A stretch of 64,000 nucleotides of DNA, taken from the NCBI GenBank assembly GCA_028023455.1, contig JAQFVV010006238.1, forward strand, positions 5,714,572 through 5,778,571, read 5' to 3'. Of this stretch, positions 36,811-49,098 are shown in pieces. The position numbers and the translations under genes are program-made. The stretch comes from Epiperipatus broadwayi (lineage: Eukaryota; Onychophora; Udeonychophora; Euonychophora; Peripatidae). Position 1 is the first letter of the stretch. Each line of letters begins with the position of its first letter. The notes below the pieces were generated by a model. That model made no database searches. It worked only from the letters and a program-made list of their open reading frames with translations, and was not told the origin of the DNA.

Positions 36811-37390
36811 ATGTGTGTGTGTATAAAAGAAAATGTAAACATACACATACATAATACAGGCATACAACAACTATTTAGCTCTCGTTAGAATTTAAGAGCT
36901 TGTTCATTGCAGCAACCTCAGATTTCAGCATTTTCTGACGTTTTTCTTTGTCTCATTATATAATAATCTCATTTTGTTTCTATAAATATTTAAAAAAATG
37001 AGATCTCAATCTAAACAAAAAAATCTACGTAATCATTTCTAGAAATATTATTTTCAGTTTACCAAATCAACAAAATCTTTATTTCCGATTATTTTTAAAA
37101 ATCTAAAAGAATATTTATTTATTTCTGTTTCTGTTTTAAAAGTTTAAAATTTTCGAATATTTATTGCGATATTTTTATACTTGTAAATATAAGTAGATTG
37201 TTTAGTAGAAGCTAAGTTGTCTAAACAGCTATTTTTGAAAAAGAAAAAGTATTTCAAGTCAAAATAAGTGAATAATAATTTATATTTCTTGATATATAAT
37301 AAATATAGTGAAATATGAACTTCTTTAAGCATAAAAAGATATTAAGAAGAAACATGAATCGCATAACTTCAAAATCGCATTAAAAAAATC
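36811..37390. other. Intergenic, nothing recognised
   Basis: AT-rich, no gene recognised. Confidence 0.45.
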
Positions 37391-37599
37391 GGCATAAAAC
37401 GAGACTCAGGTGTATTATTATATTCAAAAAATTTATTGCCACAATAGAGACTCAAGATATCGACTACCATATTTGCTAATACTCTTCTTTATATTGCATC
37501 CTGAATTTTTTTGTTTTAGTTTTTGCATAACATGTATCTTTTTTAGGCTGTATATGTGTAAATAAATCTTTGGAAATACAAAAATGCAAAAGCTAAATC

Positions 37600-37745
37600 C
37601 TGCGTGGTTTTATGCAGCAATAGACTGGTGGATTCTGGAATTCAAAGTCCATGAATTCTGACACTTCTCCATTACTTCTGATACAAAAACTTCTTATGAA
37701 TTCCCAAGAACCAAACCATTTGATTATTTTCTATAATGACTAATA
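37600..37745 (+). mobile_element. Family G tRNA-derived SINE, plus strand
   Basis: Plus-strand order: tggttttatgcagcaataga (box-A-like), gattctggaattc anticodon-arm-like hairpin, gtccatgaattctgacac, then acttcttatgaattcccaag. This is the reverse of the copies at 39.1, 46.0 and 50.5 kb. Decayed B box. Confidence 0.6.
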
Positions 37746-39099
37746 ATTTTTTTAATAATTAATAATATTCATTATTAATATTAGCTTAATTTTTGATTAC
37801 AATATTAAAATGCTAATTTCATAGGCATTAATTAGAAATGCAAGTACAGTTTTTGAATTCCATATTTTGATAAGCTTTCATAATTGGATAGCCCAAAAGT
37901 TGTCAAACGTTTGATCAACAGCTTCCACATTTGTAGATTGGTTGCTGTGGCTACATAGAATGAGCCATAATATTTTTCTGATCTTTTGGTACTACTATTT
38001 TACTTGGGAAACCATTTCAACCTGTAGAGTGCAAGGAAAAGATTAGAAATGTGGATCACTTGAAAAACACATTCAAAGTGCAATTACTTATGTAATAACA
38101 GATATCAAGTATTAATCATGGGTGAGAAAGAAAACTTTGTATTAATGTAGTGGCCAACATGTAAATAATATTTTATAATTTTTTTTAATATATTGCAAAT
38201 AAAGATACACTGCTTCAATTTTCTATTTTTTCTATGTATGGTAACTTTTGGACAACCTGTATTTTGTTTTAAAATTTAGTTTTATATATATTTTAAATCA
38301 TTGATATTAATAATTTGTAATTGAGAACAAAGTATAAGAAATGTATAGATGCATTCAGATATAATGCTGATGAAGAATTTTAATATTTTCATTGGAGTAT
38401 AAAAAGCATAAACAAATGGTTATTTGATAAGATTAAATCTAAGCGTTGACTTCAAACTGAAATTGTTCTACATTGGTTATATCATGAGATGATATAATTT
38501 ATTAAAAGAGGGTGATGCTTGGAAAGCTATTGAAAAAAAGAATAGGATGACCATTTATAAGATGATTAGACTCTTTCATCATAATAATGGATGTGACTAA
38601 AAAACCAAATAGATGATACATCATTTTAAAGAAACTCTATTTACACAATAGCTATGGTTGGTATTAATTTGATATCAATTAATAGCAATAATTTAAGATT
38701 TGATGCCATATCATATAGTATAAAGTTGTATATATGCCAACAACTTTTGTTTAGATTGTGTATTGTTTGGATAATCATGTGAATATTATGAAATTTATCT
38801 GCAATAAGGTTTTAACTAAGGTGCATTTGGTTAGTTTCTGAATGGTCTTGGTCTATTTTTATATTCAGGATATCCTGTGACTGATAATATCACACATGAA
38901 ATGAAGACTTTGATGCATGTTATTTAAAAATGTTATATTTATTTGAAATATGTAGACATAAAAATAATAAGAAAAAATGATAATTAAAAGCAAATATTTT
39001 TTAAAATAAAACATTAAAGATTTATTAAAATTCTAATTGTAAAGCCTCTTGTACTGCTTGTACAATTGTTTTATTAAAAAAACTTTAATTAAGGCCTCT
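37746..39099. other. Intergenic, nothing recognised
   Basis: A possible degraded reading near 38.3-38.7 kb (lysine/isoleucine-rich) has no recognisable domain; not called. Confidence 0.4.
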
Positions 39100-39299
39100 A
39101 AGTCAATTAATAAATAATAAAATGGTTATTCTTTGGAAGTTCATAAGAAGTTTAAATGCCAGAGATGTCAGAACTGAAATTGATTTGAGGATCTTATGCA
39201 CCAAAATCTGACAATTTATCACTGCACTAAACCAGAAGGGCAAACAAATAGTTGACTTTACTTTTTGGGAATTCATAAGAAGTTTAAGCATTGAAATTT
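39100..39299 (-). mobile_element. Family G SINE copies, two partial
   Basis: ggaagttcataagaagttta at 39136 and ggaattcataagaagtttaa at 39268 begin two successive partial copies; the first includes a tRNA-like part (caaaatctgac...cactgcactaaacc). Minus-strand orientation of the SINE. Confidence 0.6.
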
Positions 39300-39738
39300 C
39301 CAGAACTGGAATTTATCCAAAGACCTGAAACTCCAGAATCTGACCTTATTCCAATGCACCAAATCATTCAGGTCTCAATTAAAATTTATCCCAGAACTTT
39401 ACACTCCAGATTCTGATCCTCTTCCATTGCACTAAATCCTTCAGGTCTCAATTAGAATTTATCCTAAGACTTTACACCCCAGAATATGATCCTCTTCCAT
39501 TACACTAAATCATCCAGGACTCAATTAGAATTATATCCCAGGACTTTACATTCCAGAATCTGATTCTCTTCCATTGTACTAAACCATTCAGGTCTCAATT
39601 AGAATTTATCCTAGGACATTACACTTCAGAATCTGGCCCTCTTCCATTGCACTAAATCATCCAGAGCTCAACTAGAATTTATCCATGACTTTTATACTTC
39701 AGAATTTGACCCTATATCATTGCACTAAATTATCCAGG
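39300..39738 (-). repeat. Tandem array of about six 73-bp tRNA-like units
   Basis: Units begin at 39300, 39373, 39446, 39519, 39593 and 39666, with period 73 (one unit 74). Each ends in cattgcactaaatcat.cagg. On the minus strand each unit reads tgatttagtgcaatgg (A-box-like), an anticodon-arm-like cagattctgg, and a decayed B box ggataaattctaa. The unit is the tRNA-like head of the family G SINE, repeated. Divergence between units is moderate. This is not a CRISPR array: repeats are contiguous, with no spacers. Confidence 0.85.
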
Positions 39739-41014
39739 GCTTTAAATCAACTGAACTGAATTAAAAAAAAACTGTTGCAGAAATAAGAAAATTAAAATTA
39801 TGAAGTGAACTGATGCTATGGTAAGATATTGTTCTGGGCAATAGGATTTACAGTGCTGACTAAACAAACACTACTGAAAACAGATTCGTAGCTGTTGGTG
39901 AAATATCAGAAGTACATAGAGATAGTCCTCAGCTGTTCATCTATTCAAACTTATTTTCACAAATCCATAAAAGCCATCACTCATATTTTCGTCAAAAACT
40001 TATTTAATAAGCAGCTTCCATTATAGATTTCTAAAGAATATTTTATTTATAATGTACCATAAGAAATATGACATGGCAGCAAAATATTTAAGAAGGTTTG
40101 AGATCTTGCTAATGTACAGTAAATAGCCAGTTATTAAAAAAATTATTCTTACTTTCACTTTTATTTATAATACTCTATAACAAGAAATATGACAGGTGTG
40201 TATTATTCAGGCATTAAATTGTTAACAAAACTACCGGAACACTGAAGTCTATCCCTTTGTGTTGGCTTTCTGTTTTTGCACATATTTATCATCAGTTATC
40301 GGTAGAAAAGTTGTTCCACATAATATATATAAAAAGGTGTTGAACAGACATATTTGTTAATAACCCAAGATATAGGTTCACTACTGAGATTCATCTTAAA
40401 TGAAAATCCTGTTTTGGATGTTGAACCTAAAACAATTGAAAAATTATGGCATAAAAATTGAATTTTTATGTGGTTTCAAACAAATTTCCTGTTTTCAGAT
40501 CTAACAATGAAACCAGCTAAATTTTATATTGTCAGATATAATGGGAGTCTCACTGTCAGATTGAGGGCAACCCATGGTTATTGTTTCATAATAGAAGTGA
40601 ATAACCACTGATCTCTGTAACTATGAACAAATCCAAATTATGAACCGTGCAATTAATGATTGTCACATCTATAGCTATAGAGGCAAATTTGAAGGGCTTA
40701 ATAAAACCATTGATGAATATATCTCTTAGCTGAAATCTCTATAGATATCTTTGTGATATTATGTCCATAGTTAAACTATAAAAAATCCATATTCTAAATT
40801 AATAAATTTATAATGGTTTGATAATTTAATTAATAAATGAACTGACCATTATAAGAACGCTGAAGTTTTTCCATTCAAAAGAAAAAAAAGGAATGCAAGA
40901 GTTTATTATTATATATACATGTGTGGAACTGAGCAGGGAAAATTCCTAATGTCCATTTCATATGTTCTTGTCATTGCAGCTGTAATTACTATGTGATTAT
41001 TCAAATAGTATACG
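39739..41014. other. Intergenic, nothing recognised
   Basis: No gene or repeat recognised with confidence. Confidence 0.45.
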
Positions 41015-44000
41015 AACATGGATGGGCTGCTCACCAACACGCATTAGCCAGCGAGATGCGTTTTTTGGCTTTTTACCTCCGAGTTTAAGAATATTTTTTT
41101 CAATATATACATCATGACAGACAAAAATAAATCATGGCCCTTATTACCAGGAGGCTGTAAAGTCACTAACCAAGGCAGCGGTTGGTGGCTGAAAGCGGAG
41201 GGTGCTAAGAATCCCCTGATTGTGGACTCAGGCTGCCATTTGATGTTGACTTTTTATTTAGGTACTTACAACTTCAGATCACTTTCAAGTGAAGGAAGAT
41301 TGCAAGAGTTAGAAGAAGAACTGTCTTATATTAAATGGGACATTATTGGACTTTGTGAAGTTAGAAGAAAAGGTGAAGAAACAATTGATTTAAAAAGCGG
41401 ACATATACTCTACTATAAAGGCACAAATATTGGAAATACAAATGGAGTAGGATTCATTATAAATAAAAAATGGAGAATAACATTGTAGAGATTGATGGTG
41501 GATCAGACAGAGTGGCAAGATTAGTTTTACAACTTAATAGCAGATACCAAATGCAGATAATTCAGGTTTATGCCCCAACAAGTACTCATAGTGATGAAGT
41601 TATAGAAGATTTTTATATGGATGTACAAAAGGCTTTTGATCAGAGTAAACAACATTTTAAAATTATTATGGAAGACTTTAATGCTAGAATTGGTAAGCAA
41701 ATGAAAGATGAAAATGATGTAAGTAGTTTTGGTTATGGTAATAGAAATGAGAGAGGACATAGACTTGTGGAGTTGGCTGAAAAAGAAAAACTTTATATTA
41801 TGAATTCTTTTTTTGAGAAAAATGTTAAAAGGAAATGGACATGTAAGCATCCAAATGAAGGTACAGCAGAATTAGATTATATTTTGACTAACCGAAAATT
41901 CATATTCCAAGATTGTAATGTTCTTAATAAATTTAACACCGGAAGTGATCACTGATTAGTAAGATGTAAGATACATTAAACAATTCAAAATACAGCAAAA
42001 CTCTCCATATAGTAGTGCATATAGTAGTGCCATCTTGTGCTAACAAGAGCAATCAATGGATGTAAGATACATGTTAATGCAAAGCTAGAGAGACAAAAAT
42101 TATTAAGAAAAACAATATTTACAGTTGATATTCCTAATTTTCAGAAACATTCTAATGAATTTAAATTAAAACTTACAAATCGGTTTCAAGTATTAGTAGA
42201 TTTTGAACATGATTCAGATTTGAATGACATTAATAGGAAAATAAGCGATACACTTTTAAAAACTGCAACAAAGATAGCTGGTAGAAAAAAGCAGCAACTG
42301 ACCAGTAAAATTTCTACTGAGACTAGAGAATTTATGAAGAAAAGAAGGAATATGAGGATATACAAGAATGATGCATTAAAAAAGATTGAATATCTCGAAT
42401 TTTGTAAAATGATGTGGAAAAGAGTTGAAAATGATATAAGAATGTATAATTGTGAACTAGCAAGGACAGCTGTAGAAGAGAATAAAAGTCTAAAGAGTGT
42501 AAAGAGGGAAGGCTCCAGGTAATGATAGGAAATTGTATATCTGCAATAAGAAAAAAGATTTATTACTAAAAGGAGCAGATGTCAATAAAATGTAGAAGAC
42601 TTTTATCAAGAATATATAGTAATATAGAACAAGTGCTCCTATACATGATTATATCTGCCTATTCCAAATTTAAATTAGGAAGTGAGCATGCAATTAAATT
42701 TATAAAGAGAGGGAAGGCTCCAGGTAAAAAGGTGATAAAGAAGATATTAGAAATTACAGACCTATCAGTCTTTTATCAGTTTTATACAAAATTTTTACTA
42801 AGATAATTACAACTCGTCTACAGAAAACACTGGATTTCCACCAACCAATAAAACAAGCTGGATTTAAAAGTGGTTTTAGTACAGTAGATTATATTCAGGT
42901 ATTGAGAGAAATTATAGAAAGGACAAATGAATATGAGTTGCCATTATGCTTAGGGTTTGTAGACTATGAAAAGACATTTGATTCTATAAACATTTTTTCA
43001 GTGATTAAAGCATTGGATCATCAAGGTATAGATCCAGGATATTGTTATATTTTGAAGAATATTTATAAAAATGCAACAGGAACAATTAGATTACATAATG
43101 ATAGTAGAAAAATCAACATTTGAAAAGAGTGTAAGACAGGGTGACTCCATATCTCCAAAAATTTTTATAGCAGTGCTGCAAAAAATATTTTGTGGATTAA
43201 AATGGGAAGCTAAAGGAATGAAAGTAAATGGAGATTATTTAAGTCATTTAGATTTTGCAGATGATGTAGTTGTTTTTGCAAATAATGCTTTAGAGATACA
43301 GGAAATGTTGCAGGAGTTATCAGAGGAAAGTAGGACTAAAGATAAATGTTAAAAAGACTAAAGTAATGTTTAATAGATTTTCTCAAAATATGAAAATAAA
43401 GATTGATTATGATGAGTTAGAAGAAGTTAACAGTTACAAATACCTTGGTCAGATTATTAATACAGATGGAAATATAATGTATGAAATTAATCATAGAATT
43501 AAACTTGGTTGGAATGCTTTTGGTAGAAATAACTTGATACTAAAAGGAAATATGCCTATGTGTTTGAAAAGGAAGGTTTTTAATAAATGTGTTTTGCCAG
43601 TTCTTACTTATGGATCTGAGACTTGGACACTTAATAGAAGAGCAATACAGAGATTTCAGACTACTCAAAGGAGTATGGAAAGATGCATGTTGGGAGTAAC
43701 AAAAAGGAATTGAAATCACAATGTATGGGTAAGAAAACAAACAGGTGTTACTAATCTCCTTGAAAAAATTAAAAGACTCAAGTGGAATTGGGCTGGACAT
43801 ATTGCTAGAAGAGATGATAATATATGGACAATTGAAATTTTAAACTGGATTCCAAGAGATTGTAAAAGACCCAGAAAGAGACCACATGGGAAATGGATAG
43901 ATGAAATAAGAAAATGTGCAGGGGGTTGTGGCGAAGAGAAGCTAAAGATAGGAAAAGATGGATTGAATTTGGAGAGACCTTCATCCTGCAGTGGATTGAT

Positions 44001-44030
44001 AATGGTTGATGATGATGATGATGACAGTTG
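41015..44030 (+). pseudogene. Near full-length RTE-type non-LTR retrotransposon, disabled
   Basis: The GC-richer leader 41015-41260 is followed by an apurinic-like endonuclease: LGTYNFRSL (catalytic Asn region), CEVRRKGEE (catalytic Glu) in 41256-41488, then after a frame change VYAPTS, IIMEDFNARIG (normally GDFNA) and ending GSDH at 41955. A CGA-to-TGA change after GSDH gives a stop where the 63.4-kb copy reads SDHRLVR. An 80-bp insertion follows. The linker (42060-42522) and RT come next in several frames: FVDYEKTFDSI (motif A), VRQGDSISP (motif B), LDFADDVVVFA (catalytic FADD), then YLGQIINTDG and LTYGSETWTLN thumb motifs. It ends with a (TGATGA)n tail at 44003-44022. The family copies itself by target-primed reverse transcription. 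At least five lesions make this copy inactive. Confidence 0.92.
41963..42070. mobile_element. 80-bp family A fragment with 14-bp target duplication (A5)
   Basis: The insert 41977-42056 is absent from the paralogous RTE copy at 63.84 kb. The target gatgtaagatacat is duplicated at 41963-41976 and 42057-42070. The insert contains cagcaaaactctccata, an internally duplicated catatagtagtg word, and ends gagcaatcaatg, all family A landmarks. It is a direct example of new integration with a known empty site. Confidence 0.9.
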
Positions 44031-44429
44031 TGTTTATATATATGATAAAATTTTCACATAGTCTAGTACATTTCTTAAAATCTTATATATATATATTGAC
44101 TATTTTAATTTCTGATCATGCTTCAAAGGCTTAATGGCTTAATAAATTTAATAAAAAAAATTCCCATAATTCTAAAAAATACCTGCTAGAATAGACATAT
44201 TCTATTTTTAGAGAGTATTTTAAAAACTTTTTTATTTTATTTTATTTTTTAAAAAAAAAACTTCGGTTTTTTTAGATAATAAAATCAGCAGTTTTACATT
44301 ACAAAAAATATTTAAAATTAATAATATCCATATAACTTTTTTATAATTAAATAATGTATAATTTGAATATTGCATAAAGTTAACATTTAATTTCATGTCG
44401 TTTTTTACTATCTTTAATTTAAAGTTGTA
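44031..44429. other. Intergenic, nothing recognised
   Basis: AT-rich; no gene recognised. Confidence 0.45.
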
Positions 44430-44770
44430 AATATTAATTCTAGTGGACTTAATCAGTGAAGAATTTATTAGTTCATGCTCCCAAAGCAAAATGCTTTATA
44501 TTTGCCTATATAATTAAGAAAAATAGGTTAGAGACAAGAGGGTCCCTCTTATTTTTATAAAGTCTAATATTGCGTTATGATTTGTAGAGGTCTCTCTTGC
44601 TAAAATTAAGCACCCAAGGCGCATGTACTAAAGTTTTAGCCTTATATAAGTATTATCTTTAAATATAAAGTTTTTTTAAAGTAGTAAAAACATTAAGTGA
44701 AACGAGTCCTTGTATGGGTTGGTATATCAGTTGAGTGCTATATACATTGATTCTGAAGCTTAGGTTATGT
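44430..44770. repeat. Possible diverged copy of family E repeat
   Basis: gtggacttaatcagtgaag (44443-44461) and ttcatgctc (44472-44480) also occur, in the same order and spacing, in the loop of the 59.7-60.1 kb palindrome. The words agagggtccctctta and gtagaggtctctc nearby resemble that repeat's arms. It has no complete inverted arms. Confidence 0.4.
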
Positions 44771-45065
44771 TAATATCACTCAATGCTGTTCTTTTTGTTG
44801 TGAACTTCTGAACTTGCAAACAATAAAACAATTCAATTATTTTTATAAGTGAAATGCTGAATATTGTAAGTAAATAAAAGAATCAAATGTTGAATAAGTC
44901 AGAGGATTATGTTATGCTCAATGCAATGATAGACCATGCTTCAATTGAGGAACCTTTAATAAAGAACCTTTAGCTTTTAAGTCAATCACTATATCACCAG
45001 GCTAATCTACACAGGGCAATATGAAAAAATAAAAAATATATAATATTTTATAATAAATGCTTTTA

Positions 45066-45290
45066 ATTACTGTATACTAAAAAGCCAAAAAATAATTATT
45101 TCCTTCAATCGCAATTAGGGTTTGTATATTTGAAATGAAATAAAAATGTGAGAAATCCAGAAATTAATTAATTCACTTCACTTGTAATAAAAAGTAGAGA
45201 TTAAATTCTGGATATCTCACACTTTTATTTTATTTTAATCTATAAATACCTTGATTGTGATTGAAGTAAAGGCATTTTAGTGCATAGTAA
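45066..45290. repeat. Palindromic repeat of about 225 bp
   Basis: Left ttactgtatactaaaaagcc and right gcattttagtgcatagtaa are inverse, and the homology continues inward through ccttcaatc.caatta and aaataaaa.tgtgagaaatcc to a short centre near 45180. No coding content. Miniature inverted-repeat element likely; class unknown. Confidence 0.75.
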
Positions 45291-45955
45291 ATAAAAATAT
45301 TTATTAACTATAATTTTAAACAGCATTAAACTGTTGCACATGCGCTTTAGATTTTTAAATATAAAATGAATGAATACTAACACTTCAACAACCACATGAT
45401 AAAGTCTTTAGAAAAGATAAAATATTTCTTGATGATATTATTTTCAATTTTTTATTATTCAGACTTTTTGTAACACTTCCTATTTAAAATGGAGAATAAA
45501 ACAACATTGCCGTCTTATAGCTTCACAATGCATTAAAAATCAATTCTAATATTATTTTGTCTATGAAAACAGCATTTTTTTTAAAAAAACCTTTTATAGT
45601 CAATTGAAATAAAGATGTTTTGTTTTTATTTTAATTTATTAACATTTTTTTAGTGTAACCTTGTTTAAAAATAAAAGCAATTAAAAATACATCACACTCT
45701 CAAGAGTATCACTGAAATGTTGTTGACCCGATACCAAAGGTATGTGAAATTTGCTTTGTCTACATCCTTAGATTATTAAAACTATTTTGGGAACTCTGAA
45801 TTATTTCATTGCCATATTGTAGTGTCATCAATTTTTAATACATGTACAAAATTTGAAGGAAATCTGTTTTATATAAGTCTGTTAACATTTGATTACAAGA
45901 TTTATCCTAAACAAACAAAGATTCTAACTTAAATAAACATATTTAGTTATCAATT
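45291..45955. other. Intergenic, nothing recognised
   Basis: No gene or clear repeat recognised. Confidence 0.45.
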
Positions 45956-45956
45956 T

Positions 45957-46078
45957 TTGGTTGCTCGAAAGTTTATAAGAAGTTCCATTACCTGAAATGC
46001 CACAGCTAGGACTATGAGCATAGACTCTAGAATCCACCATTCTACCACTGCTCTAAACCATGCAATGCTTTATTATTA
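45957..46078 (-). mobile_element. Family G SINE copy
   Basis: ggttgctcgaaagtttataa, gaagttccattacctgaaat, ctctagaatccaccattcta, then ccactgctctaaaccatgca. On the minus strand this is tgcatggtttagagcagtgg (A-box-like) followed by a tRNA-like body and the SINE tail. Confidence 0.65.
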
Positions 46079-46119
46079 TTCTCAATGTAGATATTGGACA
46101 ACCATTTAAATTAATGAAG

Positions 46120-46930
46120 AAGAGAAAAGCTTCAACAAAGTATGAAATGACCTTATTTAGATATGATAGAAGAAGTAAGTTAAGAAATGATTAAGTTTAC
46201 TATCAAAAGAAGTAAAACAGTTACCAGTATTACATCAAAGATAAAGTATATTAGTTAACTGGTTGAATGCAGTAATGATATCTGAAAAAATATTAAAAAA
46301 TCATATGAAGTGAAGACATATCCAGTTTGTAATTTTTTAATTACTTAAACAAACTAGTTTAAAAATGAATTTCAAATGTAAATCAAATTAACATATTAAG
46401 AGAAGTTATAGAAACATTTGGTATGCTCTGATTTATAAACTATAAAAATATTTTACTCTATAAGCATATTTTAATGGTTATTCATGTGTGGGAACATCAA
46501 GATGTAGCTCCAGGATACTGCCAAATTTTAAAGAATATTTATCATAATGCAACAACAATGATTAGATCATTTGATAGTACTAGATTAATATTCAGGAGAG
46601 CATATGATAGAGATTCTACATCTTCAAAAATTTTACCATAAATTTAAGTATTGTGAGGTAAAAATGAGATGCTAAAGAAGTAAGAAAATAAAAATTTCTA
46701 TTTTAAGCCAAGTAAAGTTGGTGGGGAATGCAGCTGTATTTGCAAAAATAAAATGAGACACCATTTTTGTGTCCTTTGATAAAAATAAAACAGAGTAATA
46801 AAAATAAATGTTAAAATGATCAAAATAATGTTCAATAGCTTTTCATGAAATGTGGAAAAGAACCTGATATTAAGGAATTAAAAAAGGTTAACATTTACAA
46901 ATATTTTCTCTTCAGGAATAGTAGCTGCAA
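46120..46930 (+). pseudogene. Old RTE-type RT relic
   Basis: Nucleotide matches to the 42.9-43.4 kb copy occur in order: attaagagaagttatagaaa, tttataaactataaaaatat, gaacatcaagatgtagctcc, and ggatactgccaaattttaaa. The translation gives a GYCQILKNIYHNAT block and later a decayed FADD region (gtggggaatgcagctgtatt, gcaaaaa). Many stops; clearly dead. Confidence 0.75.
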
Positions 46931-48719
46931 TAATGCTTATTTTTGGTTGTTTTGGGCATTAAAATGATATTGTGATCATTATGGCCCCTCTTCATTTGTT
47001 CACAGATATTTACAATATTAAGTCCCTGTACGCAATTTTTTTTCATTGAAATCATTTTATGATTATTAATTGAAAAAATCTAAAGATGTCAGCATTACAC
47101 ACATCTTTAGAAAATGAGAATATATAATTTGCATATAAAAGAAGTGACCTCTATTTTAATTTCAATAAAAATAACAGTTTGTAATTGGTGATTGTTTGGT
47201 GTTAGGGCTATTTTTTGGATTTTCACTTTAAAACAAAAAATTGTAATTTTCAGTAATTTGTTTATGTATTTAAAGTTATTTATGCAATATGATTTTAAAA
47301 CTTATTTTAAAGCAAAAATCTACTTAACTACAATTATATTTTATTCAAAAACATTTGTAAAAAATCCATATGGAAAATCAAAAGGTTTTACTGGCTAAGA
47401 AGAATACAAACACATGAATATATTTCTTTTTTAATAGTTAATGTAGTAAAAATAATCATAAAAATTTTAATGAATTACAAATTTATGCAATTTTTTTGTT
47501 ACTCATCATTGACAACAATTTATGGAGTAGTTTACAACTTTCTTTCTATGCCCACTGTCAAAGAATATACCAAACAGGAACATTTAGGTTTTTGTTAACT
47601 CTTCTGTCATTTTTCTCTATGGACTCATTCTAGAAATTATTGCCCTCTTCAGATTTGTTTTTAAAGTAATAAATCAATATTTATGTCATTTTCAAGTGTT
47701 GCCATCATATGAACATAAATCTAGTAAAATATAGCTAAAGAGAGTGACAAAAAAATTATTTAAAACCAAAACATAGGTAGTACTATCACAGTATTTTATG
47801 AAATATTGAATATTACTATTAGTAAGTTAAAAACATAAGAAATTAAAACCAGAGTTACAGTTTAAGATAGCTTATAGTTGAATTAGTTGTAGAAATAATT
47901 ATTCTGGAAGCTTATGGAAACAAGAGTTTCAGATTAATAATATATTTAAAGCAGGACATGCCAATAAACAATCAAAAAAGTTGTTAACTTTTCAAACAGT
48001 AAATTGAATTTTTTTAGAATTATAAAAAATAAAAAACAGAAAGAATTGGATTATTCTTTGCAATATTTGTATGCAATATATATATAAGCACGCATAGAAT
48101 ACATTGTTTTCGGAAACATTGCTTTTCAAACTTTTTTTAAAATTGTATTTTTTAAAATGAATATATTAACAAAAAAAAAGGTCAACTCATTATAGATAAT
48201 TATTTTTGTTAAAAATCCATTGATGATTAATTTACACAGGAGAACAATTTATGACAAAGTTTAGGAATAATGTTATATTGCGAGAAATGGAAATCTAAGC
48301 ATGTGTTTCCCAGATGATAAATTAAACTTAAAAAACATATTTTAATTTTACATTATTTCTCAACTTAAAAAACATTTTGAGCTATAATCTTAAATTATTA
48401 TTAGAAATATTGCTGAGATAAAAACGGAATTTGTTCTGTAAAATGACAGCAGCGACTAACAGCTGAAAAATTTTCAATTGGAGCAACTAAGTAGTCGTTT
48501 TACTGCTTGGCAGAACATTTATTTTTAAGAAAATGCATGACATTTCAGAAAAACACACTCTCCAAAGACTCTTATAGCGACTAAATGAAGATTAATAAAC
48601 AAATAATCAAAATATGTAGGTAACGTGTGTGTGTTTGTGCATATATATATATATTCTTTCTGTATCAATCCTTCCTTTTTTCTTTGTATATATAATATAA
48701 AAGCTAACAGAAAAACATA
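46931..48719. other. Intergenic, nothing recognised
   Basis: No gene recognised; short TA tract near 48078. Confidence 0.45.
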
Positions 48720-48935
48720 TATCAGGAGAACATATTGCTAGAAAAGATGGCAATAGATGTACAACTGAAGTTCTAAACGTGATTTCAAATATCGTAAAAG
48801 ACCCAGAGGGAGACCATATATGTAATGGGTGGATGAAAATATAAAAGCTTGCAGGAATAATTGGAAAAATAAAGCTATCGATTGAAGAAACATAATTAAA
48901 CTTTTTCATCTTGACTTATCTCTAATGGTTTAAAA
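48720..48935 (+). pseudogene. RTE 3'-end fragment
   Basis: aggagaacatattgctagaa, gttctaaacgtgatttcaaa, cgtaaaagacccagagggag and gtggatgaaaatataaaa match the 3' end of the 41-44 kb element (ggacatattgctagaagag, aaaagacccagaaagagacc, atagatgaaataag). Strongly diverged and lacking the (TGATGA)n tail. Confidence 0.7.
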
Positions 48936-49098
48936 CAGTAGTGATATATATATATAATTTGTCTGATTACATAGTTTTCTATTAATATTTCATCCAGAAA
49001 TTCAATTTTTAAATAAAAACTGGAGATCGACTATTGAGAATTTGTAAAGTGCACAAGAACTTTATATAAAAATTAGTATTTTTTTTCTGTTTTGGATT

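Larger units (their letters stand above)
29404..37414. mobile_element. Region bounded by matching inverted ends with TA flanks (pogo/Tigger-like?)
   Basis: Left end 29406-29427 begins cacctgggtctcatttta; right end 37391-37412, reversed, begins cacctgagtctcgtttta. They match at 20 of 22 positions, and each is flanked outside by TA. Inside both ends are 'gcat..aaaaaaat' and 'cgcataa' type words, as in pogo/Tigger termini. No transposase frame is visible in the roughly 8 kb between, which includes an RTE relic and long AT-rich DNA. It may be one element inflated by insertions or two unrelated solitary ends of one family. Confidence 0.5.

Noticed and set aside
39300-39738. CRISPR-like array
   Set aside because: Repeats are contiguous 73-bp units with no spacers, in clearly eukaryotic DNA; units are tRNA-like.
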